Source: Leptasterias polaris (taxonomy: Eukaryota; Echinodermata; Asteroidea; Forcipulatida; Asteriidae). Taken from it: a stretch of DNA of 64,000 nucleotides. The DNA is taken from positions 62,001 through 126,000 of the forward strand of contig JAZGTN010000044.1 of NCBI GenBank assembly GCA_037783415.1. Direction: 5' to 3'. Below, in pieces: positions 1 to 11,000 of this stretch. Both the position numbers and the translations under genes were made by a program. Positions within the stretch are counted from its first letter, which is position 1; each line of letters starts with the position of its first letter. The notes beneath the pieces are model-generated. The model did no database searches, was not told the DNA's origin, and saw only the letters and a program-made list of their open reading frames with translations.

Positions 1-36
1 AAAGTCCTTTCTCCTTCAGTTTGTCATTTGCCGAGG
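1..36 (-). CDS. RSRC1: RSRC1-like exon 6 (partial)
   Basis: The acceptor CCTTCAG is at 37-43 on the plus strand, after a pyrimidine-rich stretch. The exon starts in phase 1, completing the G left by exon 5, and reads A-S-A-N-D-K-L-K-E-K-G-L before the window ends. This joins to ...AIEAA to give a helix like the post-RS segment of vertebrate RSRC1. Confidence 0.6.
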
Positions 37-3000
37 CTGAAGGAATGGAGCGGAACAAATATTAGACTTGTTTATATATTATACAAATATTGGCTGCCTA
101 TGAATAAAATATAGTAAAATATAATCACATGGTGAAATCTGGACAGTTCCATTTCACAAGGCATCCAATCCAGATTTCAACAAGTGATTAAACTCAGCTA
201 TAATGTATGAATAAAAATGCATCATTTATTTGTGCCATATACCCTCACACCTAGATCCTTTTCATTTGATATTTTTAATAAAAAGTTCATGAGTTTATTT
301 CAACAATAAAATAGTTTACAGTTTTGAACAATTCATAATTTATTTCAATAAAGCTGGAGCTGTTTAAGCCCAGTTGGCTAAAGCGCATTTAACATTCATA
401 GCCATGTGCATTTTGTCAGGCAAGCTCACATGGGCAAGGTTAGCTTCGAAGAGTCCTTTTGGTTATTAGTTTAACAGTCAACCATTCAATCCTTTTGGTT
501 ATTAGTTTAACAGTCAACCATTCAATCCTTTTGGTTATTAGTTTAACAGTCAACCATTCAATCCTTTTGGTTATTAGTTTAACAGTCAACCATTCAATCC
601 TTTTGGTTATTAGTTTAACAGTCAACCATTCAATCCTTTTGGTTATTAGTTTAACAGTCAACCATTCAATCCTTTTGGTTATTAGTTTAACAGTCAACCA
701 TTCAATCCTTTTGGTTATTAGTTTAACAGTCAACCATTCAATCCTTTTGGTTATTAGTTTAACAGTCAACCATTCAATCCTTTTGGTTATTAGTTTAACA
801 GTCAACCATTCAATCCTTTTGGTTATTAGTTTAACAGTCAACCATTCAATCCTTTTGGTTATTAGTTTAACAGTCAACCATTCAATCCTTTTGGTTATTA
901 GTTTAACAGTCAACCATTCAATCCCTTTGATTCTTAGTTAACAGTCACATCCTGTTGGTAGTATTAATGTTTTCCAGACCTGTATAACACGTTACATGTA
1001 TTTGTTGTGTCAGTGTATTACATTACATGCAAGTTTGCAAGTGTCTAAATGTTGGACCTAGCTTAAAACATCCTGGATATACCAACAAATACAACAGACG
1101 CCGAGATAAAATGATTGATAAAAAGCAATTCCCTTCATTACAAAATGAGGATACGTCGTTGACCTAGGCCCAATTTGATGGCCCTCCTTACCTTCTGGAA
1201 GCAGGGATTTCTGCGCTTAGGTCAAGTGTATTTCCCAGGTTAGCAGGGAATTTTTGCTTGTGCGTGAGCATATTTCCTGTTACTAGGCATTCTTGCACTT
1301 GTCCTGTAAGCGCAGAATTCTGCGGTAAGCAGAGCCATGAAATTGGGCCCTGACCTACCTGCTGCTTCTATAGCTCTCTGCATCTTCTCTTTAACTGTTT
1401 CAGCTATTATCAAATTGTACCTACCTGCTGCTTCTATAGCTCTCTGCATCTTCTCTTTAACTGTTTCAGCTATTATCAAATTGTACCTACACCTGCTGCT
1501 TCTATAGCTCTCTGCATCTTCTCTTTAACTGTTTCAGCTATTATCAAATTGTACCTACACCTGCTGCTTCTATAGCTCTCTGCATCTTCTCTTTAACTGT
1601 TTCAGCTATTATCAAATTGTACCTACACCTGCTGCTTCTATAGCTCTCTGCATCTTCTCTTTAACTGTTTCAGCTATTATCAAATTGTACCTACCTGCTG
1701 CTTCTATAGCTCTCTGCATCTTCTCTTTAACTGTTTCAGCTATTATCAAATTGTACCTACCTGCTGCTTCTATAGCTCTCTGCATCTTCTCTTTAACTGT
1801 TTCAGCTATTATCAAATTGTACCTACCTGCTGCTTCTATAGCTCTCTGCATCTTCTCTTTAACTGTTTCAGCTATTATCAAATTGTACCTACCTGCTGCT
1901 TCTATAGCTCTCTGCATCTTCTCTTTAACTGTTTCAGCTGTTATCAAATTGTACCTACCTGCTGCTTCTATAGCTCTCTGCATCTTCTCTTTAACTGTTT
2001 CAGCTATTATCAAATTGTACCTACCTGCTGCTTCTATAGCTCTCTGCATCTTCTCTTTAACTGTTTCAGCTGTTATCTACAAATACCAAATACAAAGTTA
2101 TTCATTAAGTCTGAGCAACTCCTTTTGTAACTCTGTTTTCCTTTCAGTAACTATTTGGTCTTGGACTGTTTAGGTTTCTTAATTTCAATGAACTCTTAGG
2201 TAGAGTGTTTTTGGGTACAAGCTCATCACTGTACATTTCAAAATCTGGATACTGTCACAGTATCCTTGTGAATTCCAAGGCGGGAACTTAAATCAGATAC
2301 TTGATAATAAAAGCTAATGTATGTAATTTCTATTGCACTGACTTCCTATTGTAGTTCCAAATCCATTTGTACCTCAATATTGAGCCAATTAGTTCTGCAT
2401 AAACAGACACAATTGGCATGACCTATAAATAAGAACTCACTTGGTATAAATGATGAAGAATTTTCAAAACTGTTCCCAGTTGAAAGTTAGGGTACCACTT
2501 AAACACCTTAAATAACCCCAAAAGTGCATAAGCCTGAAAAGTGTGTGTAGATAAATCAATGTTGGCAATACTACTTGTAAAACATCAGTTGTAAGGCAAC
2601 ATGGACACCTGTACCAATAAACCTCATTTAAGACCCTCAATAAATTCCATGTCACAACTAGACAATCCTTAAAGGTAGAGTCATAGATTGGTCAGCTGAA
2701 ACCAGTATCTACTTCTTGAGAAAACAGCACAAAAATGTCTTGATATTTTCAAAAGAACTTTTTTTTTTTCAAATCCACTTTTTAGCAAGGTGACAGCAGG
2801 TAACAACCGCATCTCTAGGCTGCAGCATTCACAAATGGACACCAGCCCTCAAACGTTTTCGGTGAACAGTTATCCAGACCATATTACTTCAAAGGAAATC
2901 TTTTCTAAAAAAAAATTATGCAATCAACAACTGCAGTGCTTCTTACCAAGTAAGTTTTTATGGCCATTAATTTTTGGAGTATTTACCAATCTATGACCCT

Positions 3001-6000
3001 ACCTTTAACATAGATTTTTGTTATGCACCATGAACCAGCATTGGCAAAAATCTCCTTCTGATACAAACTGATATTGTTGTGGCACATGGACTAGGCTCTG
3101 CCTTGTGGTAAAATATGTTTGATATAATGCATTACAACAACAGGTGGAAAGTCTGTGGAAATGAGTTGTCAGTAGGAGTCACCTTGACTTTCTCTGTGGT
3201 CTCACTTCGTGAGCGGCTGGAACATTTTGATGAGTGCTCCAAAGACGAACTTCTTGAGCGACTTCTCCGCCGACTTCTACTTGGAGTTCTTGAGCGTGTG
3301 CGAGATCTAAAAATAAACATTAAAAAAACCCACTTCAGTTGCTAGCTCAGTGTAATGTACTGTTTTATAAGATTCGACAAACAATAACTGTGAACAAACC
3401 ATAGAAGTGTAATGTTAGTGCAAATGTAACTTACGGTTCTTCCTATTTTTTTACAAAATCAATTTTAAAATCTGAATTATCCTACATGTGAAATACGTCA
3501 GTTCCACCTCATATCCCACAATAAAGAAACCCATCTCTTGCTAACACCAACAGACTAATTGCTCAAAAGCTGTTTGAACCCCCGTAGTTCCTATGCCTTT
3601 CTTTTCAGTATAGCTGTAGAATAATACCTAATGTCTCATTTAAAATATTGTAATTTGTCACGTTAGTTATCAAAATGGTGCTGAACATGTATACAAACCT
3701 TCTACAAGATCTACTGAGGCTGCGTGATCTTGATCTCTTGGAATGTTTACTAGAATGATAATCTCTGCCTCTTGATCTACTACGTGATCTCCTCCTACTG
3801 TAGCGATCCAATGGGGACCTACAACAGATAACATGTTTAAATACCCAATTCTATTTTTTAAATTTTCCTCAATTGTCAGAATTTTCCAATAAATACTCTT
3901 AAAACATACACCTTGGTTTATTTTAATCAACTAAATACTCAACTAGTGTACTCTCCACAATGCAACTTGAATCCAAGTCACAGTCTAAGTCACCTAAGGC
4001 TGCCAGCTAGTCATCTCAGGCAACTGATGTACTGAGAAATTGCATATAAGATCCATCCCCTTTGTTACAATCACTATCCCGTGGCTACCCATCTCCAGTA
4101 GTTCAAAGGAATAAAATCTAAACTCTAATACCATATTATTCAGTAATGTGTTGATCACTATACCTCCAAAGCCTTGTTATCTCACCCACTCAGTCACTCA
4201 CACGTACCAAAATTGTTGCTGTGGCTGCTTTGAAAGAACTCTTGCCTCAATCCATCAGAGGCACTAGCTCAATTCAGCAGTTTCAACAAGTCTTTATTAG
4301 ACACATTGGTTTTTTTCTCAGTTCCTTGTGATCAGTAGTTAAAGTAATGTGATCTAGTTTAATAACTGGATCACATTGGGTCTGAGCTGCATGGCATGCT
4401 GGGGATTCATCCAAGCAGGCTTACAAAAGGAATGTATGCTGAGCAGTAGGCAAATTACATTGGTACATCGGGTCCCTGTTATCAGCATACATGTACATGC
4501 CCAATGAGTGAAAACATGTTAGAACACCACTTAGAGTGTCCAGGAAAAGGGATAGGCATAATTTTCATAAAGTGGAATCAGTCAACAGTACAATACACTC
4601 TTTAAAGCTTCAAATACCTAGCATTTAAAAACTACACAAATTACAACTTCCATTCCTTTTAAAGCTGTAATTTGTTTGATTAATTAAGTAAACAATTATT
4701 TATTTTGTGTAAACCAAGGTACACATGGATATTAACATTGTTAAAAGCTTGTAACATTTTATGAAATTAATTGACTTAAGAAGGCTTGCTTTTGTAATTG
4801 TGATAAATACACAGCTATTAGTGACATGATGTTATGCCTAGCCCAGTATCCAGCATTGGCTAGTCCTCTATGTGTCGTCCTTATAATCCAACAGAACAAA
4901 ACACACACAAATGTTGGATTCTAATAAGTATGGGATAAGAAGAGCAAATTCAATCTTATGTTGACTGTCAATACATGTACATGTACCTGCTTCTACTGCG
5001 ATGTCTTGAGCCAGAGCGAGATCTATAATATTTCTTGGATTTGCTTCTTCTGTCAGTGCGTATAGAATCACTGCTACTTCTACTGACAGATCTAGATCTT
5101 GACCTCCGATGAGACTTCCGGTGCCTACATAGTATGTACAAGAATTGAGATTATAGTTAAATACAAAGTTGAGTTTCTGAAGAGATTGTATCAAACCTGT
5201 TTAGAATCATTAATGAGGTTTGTATCAAACCTGTTTAGAGTCATTAATGAGGATAGTTAAATACCAATTTCAGTTTCTAAATGAGATTGTATCAAACCTG
5301 TTTAGAATCATTAATGAGGTTTGTATCAAACCTGTTTGAGTTTCTAAAGAGATTGTATAAAACATGTTTAAAATTGAGGTTATAGTTAAATTCAAAGTTG
5401 AGTTTCTGAAGAGATTGTATAAAACATGTTTAGAATTGAGATTATAGTTATTTCAAATAAAAGTTGAGTTTCTAAAGAGATTGTATCAAATCTGTTTAAA
5501 ATTGAGGTTATAGTTAAATACAAAGTTGAGTTTCTGAAGAGATTGTATCAAACCTGTTTAGAATTGAGGTTATAGTTAAATACAAATAAAAGTTGAGTTT
5601 CTAAAGAGATTGTATCAAATCTGTTTATTAATGCAAAAGATGAAACAGAAGTCTAAACATTGTAAGACTTAAACGCAAAGAGAGTAATACAGTGTATGGT
5701 TACAGGACATGCTCAATGCTACACGATACAACACAGGGGGATATTTGATATTTGTTGCATTTATTGGATTTTGTTGTATTTAGCAGGGTTGCTGTGGATG
5801 ATTCAAGGATGGTCTTGAAAAAGTACGAGCAAAACAACCACTGTCAGAAAAATTTGAAACTATTGCATAAAAACATCACAACATGTATATCTGCGAAGCT
5901 TGTTTCGGTTGAATACTTGCAAAAACAATGCCTTGAGAATGTTGAGTTATGCTAGGAATTGACCAACCTTTGATCACTACATGTACTAGGGCTCCTGGAA

Positions 6001-6047
6001 CCAGATCGATGTCTGCTTCTCTTGTGCTTCTTACTGTGGCTTCCCAT
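1..6047 (-). CDS. RSRC1: RSRC1-like serine/arginine-related splicing protein (partial, C-terminus off window)
   Basis: Six coding exons join with matching phases: 5968-6047 (ATG at 6047), 4987-5124, 3699-3818, 3183-3306, 2025-2076 and 1-36 (cut by the window edge), about 183 residues. All introns are GT-AG. The protein starts MGSHSKKHKRSRHRSGSRSP and is dominated by RS dipeptides to about residue 154. It then turns into a non-RS helix (ETTEKVK, ITAETVKEKMQRAIEAA, then ASANDKLKEKGL). In vertebrate RSRC1 (SRrp53) the RS domain is followed by a similar segment, EAAAKADEALKAKE, which is the main reason for the name; RS domains alone are not diagnostic. The family is nuclear and acts in second-step splicing and 3' splice-site choice. 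The gene is head-to-head with PELP1. The exon at 2025-2076 has been amplified into a tandem array. Another SR-related protein remains possible. Confidence 0.68.
451..925. repeat. 36-bp minisatellite, about 13 near-identical copies
   Basis: The unit contains CCTTTTGGTTATTAGTTTAA followed by CAGTCAACCATTCAAT. The period is 36 bp and the copies look identical apart from the decayed last one near 920-945. It lies in the last visible RSRC1 intron. Because 36 is a multiple of 3 and the unit has no stop in one frame of each strand, it creates open frames of about 157-160 codons both ways. They are not genes. Confidence 0.95.
1166..1351. mobile_element. MITE with CCAATTTCATGGCTCTGC-type inverted ends, beside an exon donor
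   Basis: The 186-bp element begins AGGCCCAATTTGATGG and ends CCATGAAATTGGGCCCT, so its ends are imperfect inverted repeats. The 5-bp sequence GACCT flanks it on both sides (1161-1165, 1352-1356), consistent with a target-site duplication. Related copies are at about 14575-14778 and 46010-46213. The right-hand GACCT overlaps the splice donor at 1353-1358 of the outermost exon copy in the RSRC1 array. Confidence 0.75.
1359..2076 (-). repeat. RSRC1: 11-copy tandem array of a 45-nt RSRC1 exon segment with flanking splice sites
   Basis: Copies start at 1359, 1425, 1493, 1561, 1629, 1695, 1761, 1827, 1893, 1959 and 2025. Spacing is 66 bp, or 68 bp for the three intervals ending at 1493, 1561 and 1629. 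On the minus strand each unit holds 45 nt encoding ETVKEKMQRAIEAA. It is followed by a donor (GCAG/GTAGGT, or GCAG/GTGTAGGT in the longer units) and preceded, in the repeat copies, by an acceptor-like TTTGATAATAG. The first copy met by the transcript (2025-2076) has the native acceptor TTTGTAG/ATAACAG. Spacers of 21-23 nt are too short to be introns. Read without splicing, the 66-bp units keep frame as a 22-residue repeat through the copy at 1629, then meet a stop near 1612. Confidence 0.92.
2025..2076 (-). CDS. RSRC1: RSRC1-like exon 5 (native copy of the array)
   Basis: The 52-nt exon has acceptor TATTTGTAG and donor GCAG/GTAGGT. It reads I-T-A-E-T-V-K-E-K-M-Q-R-A-I-E-A-A plus one nucleotide. 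It starts in phase 0, matching exon 4, and ends in phase 1, matching exon 6. Which of the repeated donors is used is not decidable from sequence. Confidence 0.65.
2077..3182. other. RSRC1 intron 4, no feature seen
   Basis: AT-rich intron sequence between exons 4 and 5. The open frames here are short and have no splice or family support. A T-run is at 2760-2769 and an A-run at about 2908-2916. Confidence 0.6.
3183..3306 (-). CDS. RSRC1: RSRC1-like exon 4 (RS-rich)
   Basis: The acceptor is a T-rich tract ending TTTTTAG and the donor is AAG/GTGACT. It reads SRTRSRTPSRSRRRSRSRSS and then SETTEKVK. The length of 124 nt equals 1 plus 41 codons, so it leaves phase 0 for exon 5. Confidence 0.8.
3699..3818 (-). 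CDS. RSRC1: RSRC1-like exon 3 (RS-rich)
   Basis: The acceptor is TGTTGTAG/GTCCCC and the donor AGAAG/GTTTGT. It encodes SPLDRYSRRRSRSRSRGRD, then KHSKRSRSRSLSRSCR. It enters in phase 2 and leaves in phase 2, matching both neighbours. Confidence 0.8.
4987..5124 (-). CDS. RSRC1: RSRC1-like exon 2 (RS-rich)
   Basis: The acceptor is CTATGTAG/GCACC and the donor AGCAG/GTACAT. It encodes HRKSHRRSRSRSVSRSSSDS, then a segment ending RSRSGSRHRSRS. A 108-codon open frame over the same bases is an out-of-frame shadow. Confidence 0.8.
5140..5630. repeat. degenerate tandem repeat in RSRC1 intron 1
   Basis: Diverged copies of a unit of roughly 60-70 bp, containing GAGTTTCTGAAGAGATTGTA, TCAAACCTGTTTAGAAT and GAGGTTATAGTTAAATACAA, recur about seven times with small deletions. 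No coding sense is seen. Confidence 0.8.
5968..6047 (-). CDS. RSRC1: RSRC1-like first coding exon
   Basis: ATG at 6047-6045 is followed by a KR/RS-rich start, and the donor AAAG/GTTGGT lies at 5967-5961. The length of 80 nt leaves phase 2, which exon 2 completes as an arginine codon. A nearer donor-like GT (after SRSP) would break the phase, so this one was chosen. Confidence 0.72.
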
Positions 6048-6160
6048 CAATCTCAAAGATATCGACAGCTAACTGTATAAACTGCATACACAATAACAAA
6101 CAACAAGTTAGGAATGCAATGTTAAATCCTCATCTTCCATCAGTTGTACGTATCCTCCCC

Positions 6161-7151
6161 GTCCGGTTTTCGATGTACTATGCCTTTTTCTTTGAATTGA
6201 AAAAAAACAAAAAATTATTCCATAATCAACTGATGCCCTAATTACCTTCCTTTGTTTATAAGAAGTATGCAAACATATATTAAAACGTGATGGACATTGA
6301 AACTTTCACACCACGCACCGATCTTCGATGACTTCAATAGCGTCCCATTTGTTTTGAGTTTGACCAGTTTTCGATGCAAACAAGAAAGTATGGTGTCCGG
6401 GTGAAGCCATACGTGGAAGAAACATCTGCAGTGACTACAAGTGTTCTGTGAGACTTTGTGTATGACTCTATAGCCAGCAGTTGTCTTCATTTTATTCAAC
6501 ATATTTTTTATTTCATTTTAAAAATTACCATGGTAATTTGCAAAAACTTATAAAAAAAAAAATTAAATAATTCTTGGCTTTCAAATCTTATTTTTATTTA
6601 GTTTTGTCTTTTTATGTTTCTTAACATTTATAATAAAGCATATAAATAAACAGTGATAATCGAATCACAAAGCCGATGTTTAAATTTTAATATTAATAAC
6701 AATAATGATAATGAGTGTTACAAAAAAAAATTCTCCAGACTATTAGAAAATGATATAAGGCACGTGGCTTCTTTAAGCCTCTGTATTTTTTTCCCCAGAA
6801 TGCTCAGCAGAATGTTCAGTCACATGATTTGATCATCGTGAATTGTGAATTGAAAAAGTGTTTGATGAAACTTTTTCGGTGGGAATTTTTTTTTTTATGG
6901 CCCCGACAGTATGACATATTTTTGTACCTTGCAGAAATGCCTAAAATACCACAACTTTTTGCATTTACAAGTGCAACTAACCAGTGGAGCCTTACATGTT
7001 TCTAAGTTTTGGTCAAATGAGAGTCAGGACTCTTTGCTTGGCAAGTCAAACCACAAAAATTGTATCTAGAGACTGTTTACATCGCGCGCAGAGAGGTAAA
7101 AGATTTGCCTCGATTTCAGGGACGCCCTGAATACAGGGCGTCCTACGATAT
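6161..7151. mobile_element. 1-kb interspersed repeat, copy 1
   Basis: It matches 44367-45374 nearly throughout, starting TCCGGTTTTCGATGTACTAT and ending in a hairpin (GGACGCCCT, 6-nt loop, AGGGCGTCC) followed by TACGATAT. Flanks differ, so these are the element boundaries. Both copies carry on the minus strand an 86-99 codon open frame starting MLNKMKTTAGYRVIHKVSQN with a donor-like GGAAG/GTAATT after it. There are no terminal inverted repeats. The 5' TC and 3' hairpin recall Helitron-type ends, but the expected CTRR terminus is not seen, so the class is open. Confidence 0.75.
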
Positions 7152-7390
7152 TCATATGAACGTATATAAAATCTTCATAATATGAACCAGTGCTTTTTTA
7201 AACAGTAGTTGATTTAATCCACTACCCAGAATGCATCAGTGGCAAACTGCTTACACTAGTTACAGTTACACATCACATTATGTTTGGTCTTTTTGTCATT
7301 CTGAGGCAATGTTTTGTGGCTGGATTTTTCTTACCGTTTTTCTTCCTTCCTCGTCATGCGTTAATGAAGCCCAGAACCAATATTCATAAT

Positions 7391-7499
7391 TAGTTGCGAT
7401 AATCGTAACCCTCCTCTCCCGACGGGCTAATAGCCAAAGCCCGTCGGGAGTTGGCTATATTAGCCCGTCGGGAGAGGAGGGTTACGATTATCGCAACTA
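7391..7499. mobile_element. 109-bp palindromic MITE
   Basis: Arms starting TAGTTGCGATAATCGTAACC are almost perfectly inverted at the other end (ending TTATCGCAACTA), with a short centre holding a third partial copy of CCCGTCGGGAG. Terminal TA dinucleotides fit a Tc1/mariner-type target. Related pieces are at 8144-8192 (internally deleted), about 48360-48405 and 48665-48715. Confidence 0.85.
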
Positions 7500-7885
7500 T
7501 ACAATTAATATTCATAATAACCTTTAGGCCTAATTACATTTATTTCAAAGTCAAACTTCTCTTCTCAAAGACTAAATTAAATATATAAAGAGAGAGGTTA
7601 AAATTGTTATTTACAAGTTACCCCGGTACACAGACCCTGGAGCATGAAGAACGTCAATTCTCACGTCATCAAAACATTAGAATAGAAGATGATGTACGAC
7701 GAACGCATTTGTTTTGGTAAACTCATGTGGATGGGATCAATGCTAAAACTATTATGCGCAAATTTGAAACATGCGCTCGAAAACTATGTTTGCGCCCATG
7801 CGCCATTGATCTCCAAATGGAGATCAACTGTTTGCGCCTTTACAAATTTACGGAAAATGCGCGCCTTTGAAAAACATACGCTTTA

Positions 7886-8083
7886 ATGGCTTCGTCTCAA
7901 CACGAGAGGGCGACTAAATTATTGATGAAATTCAAGATGGCGCTTCCCATCGTGGGGAACATGTGTTCTACAATGCTGGGTCTATTTAAGCAAGAGAGTA
8001 AGCAGTGTTCCCATGGAACTGCAATAAGTTTGCTTCCTTCATTTATAGAAGATTCGACAGAGCTGCAGATCTTTAGATTCGAG
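7886..8083 (+). CDS. PELP1: PELP1 putative first coding exon
   Basis: ATG at 7886 opens 66 codons starting MASSQHERATKLLMKFKMAL, and donor TTCGAG/GTTTGT follows in phase 0. That phase is accepted both by the candidate exon at 11189 and by the certain exon at 17055. It lies about 1.8 kb from the divergent RSRC1 start. Vertebrate PELP1 N-termini are poorly conserved, so similarity does not decide. Confidence 0.5.
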
Positions 8084-11000
8084 GTTTGTTAACTTGTGTG
8101 GACGTGGTGTCAGAGTCAGTCCACTCAGACTCGGACTCAGAGTTAGTTGCTAAAAGCCCGTCGGGAAAGGAGGGTTACGATTATCGCAACTAACTCAGAG
8201 TCAGAGACAGAGTTCAGACTAGCCCCATCCATAGATAGTCACTATAGACAGTGCCAATACTCTGGACGAGGAACAGAAGTTCAGAGTATTGGCACTATAA
8301 ATGGGGCTAAGTTCAGACCATCCATCCCATCTGCATCGTGCACTGCTACAGTGCTAGCTATCGTGCAAACTGCATGCAATTGAATATGCATGCTACTGCT
8401 AGCCCCAGATGAATAGGGCCAATCTACTCCTAGCAACTATGACTCGAGGTTCATTTCGCTATCGTCCCCATTACCCTCATAGACATAGAGTGACATGTAC
8501 AAAATCCTATTCGAAACTTTTTGCCTTTCAGTAGTTACACGTATTAAAATTTAAATACATGCCTACAGTTCTTTTGTGAAATCAGATATTGCCATTCCTG
8601 GCATTAGGCTCTATATGTGTTCTTTGTACTTTCATTAAGCGGGTGCATGGGTCCAGAAAATCCACTCCGCAAAAAAAAGTTGCAAAAAATTGATAAATTC
8701 TCACCGTTTTTCAGAATCCTCGCCTTCCGATAACAATATGGCCGCTGCTGAAATTTTCCAACTGGTAATGCATGCTGCGCGCTACGCTGGTCACAAAACC
8801 AACGGTTCACGTATACTACTTCTAGAAACTATAAGGCTCCCCCGTGAGCCTTATAGGGGTCTAACATTTTGGACCTCCGTAACGCTATACGTTTTCAAAA
8901 TGGTCGTTGATAGGTGAACATTTTACGGTGGTTTGCCATCAATATCTACAGTTTCCTTTGCACTACACAACACAAACTTTCCCCATACACTTAATATACA
9001 TTCATAATGAATGCATTTCCTTTTTGTTGAGTTATGTTCAAAAACATCTTTAAAAAATGAAATTTACCACGCAATACTCACGGTTGTTTTTCCCTCATCG
9101 CGGCACTCGCGGGGCGTTCGCGATTTGCGCCAAAAAAATAAGACTGCGCGGTGTGCGCGGAGCCTTCCAATTGGCTTCCGGCGCACACCGCGCTGTCTTT
9201 ATCAAGTTTGTGTGTGTGTCACTCTGAGTCTGACTCTGCTCTGCTGTATCTCTGTCGATCGTGCATATGTTCCGCCCCAACTTGCTTGACAATTGCATCA
9301 ATGATCGTTTAGCCCCATGAATAGGACCAATACACGTATCCTTGGCCCTAGGCCTAGCCATTGCAATCCTAGTTTTGTGCCTGGGATGTTCTCGGGTACT
9401 CGTCGTAGAACTTTGAGATTCGATCCGCTATCGTCTCCACGAACCTCGTCATAGAGTGACATGTACAAAATCCTATTCACAACTTTTTGCCCTTCACGTT
9501 TAAATTATGCACCTGGAGATCTCTTTTGAAACAGGATTTCGCCAAAATTAGGCTCTTTGTTCTCACAGTGAGCTAGGCGCGGGTCCAGAAAATCCACTCC
9601 GCCAAAAAAAAGTTGCAAAAAATGATAAATTCTCACTGTTATTCAGAATCCTCACCTTCCGGTAACAATATGGCCGCCGCCGTAATTTTAACAAACGGTT
9701 CACGTGTACAAACATAGGCCGTTGGTAATTGTGACCACCGTTGCGCGATGCATGGTCCACATAAACCAATGTTCTGTACGTGAACCGTTGGTTATCGATA
9801 CATTACAACCAGCGTAGTAGCGCGCAGCATACCATTTATAAAACTAGAAATGAGTTTGTTACGAACAAACACTGGGGTTTCGGTTTTATTGTCAAGAATG
9901 AAGGTCACATTTTTAAAATAAAAAGTTAAATGTCCGTAAGTTACAAGATTGTACAAAGATTATAACTCTCTGACATAATTTATTATGGTTCAGACGATGT
10001 GCAATTTTACGTAATAAACTACCACGCCTACGCTAAATTTATTTTTAAAAAAATATACCACACGGACCTTGAAATGAATTGTGGTTGGAGAATTTGTTGA
10101 ATTTACAAGGGGATAAGCCGCTATAAATATCCCCTTAACGCTTTCGTATTTAATTGTCTTCACATGATCATATCCCCAAACGCTTCTGAGGACTCTTCAC
10201 GAGCAAGAGGGCGCTATACAAGTTCACCATCCTGCCATCGTTAGATAAACCATGAATGGAAGGTCCAAAGGTCGGAAGGATGCCGCGCGTTGGAATTAAT
10301 GGCTGTGTGTGTTGGTAGACCGTATGCTATGTACATCGTGTTTTACGTGCAATGTACACATTCATGGCGATCGTGCTTGTTTCAAGATACATTTAAAATC
10401 GGTAATATTGCCAAGAAAGAAAAAAAAATCACTCAAAACAACTGCTGCTGGATCTAAGTTAGAGCAATGCTTTCATTTGATGTATTATTTGTGTCTTTTA
10501 AGACTGTAGTTCCTGAGATCAAGCGAGTAAAAAATTTCATGTGTAAATGCTAGGAGAATTTTCGGAAAGAAGTATAAGAAAATAAAATAAAAATCTCGAC
10601 GAAAATAAAGGTGGTTTCGGCAAATGGTCGAAACCCCCAATTATGGCGGTGGCCATATTGTTACCAGTGTTGGAGGTCTCTGCCAAGGTCTCGGTCTTGG
10701 TCTCGGTCTCCAGACCATATTTTTCAGGTCTTGGTCTCGGTCTCGGTCTCGAATGTTGAGATCTTGGTCTCGGGCACAGGTCTCGGATAATCTCGGTCCG
10801 AGACCTTGCCGAGACCCATTAAAAACTCCAGAATGTTTGAAGTTGGTTGTTCGATTAACCGTTTTTGGTTTATGGTTTATTGCCTGTATCATTCTAGGCA
10901 GTTCATCACCAGCAGCATGAACTGTGTGTCCTTATTCATTAACAAACCGCATGTCATGCAATGTGTGTGCATCCACTGAGCGGCAACGATGTTTGACCAT

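Noticed and set aside
451..925. CRISPR-like appearance of the tandem arrays (also 23131-24622 and 40134-40405)
   Set aside because: Units are contiguous with no unique spacers and the window is animal nuclear DNA without cas genes.
459..941. 160- and 157-codon open frames on both strands
   Set aside because: They are produced wholly by a 36-bp minisatellite whose length is a multiple of three.
4868..5194. 108-codon minus-strand frame
   Set aside because: Out-of-frame reading of RSRC1 exon 2; the RS-rich frame has matching splice phases.
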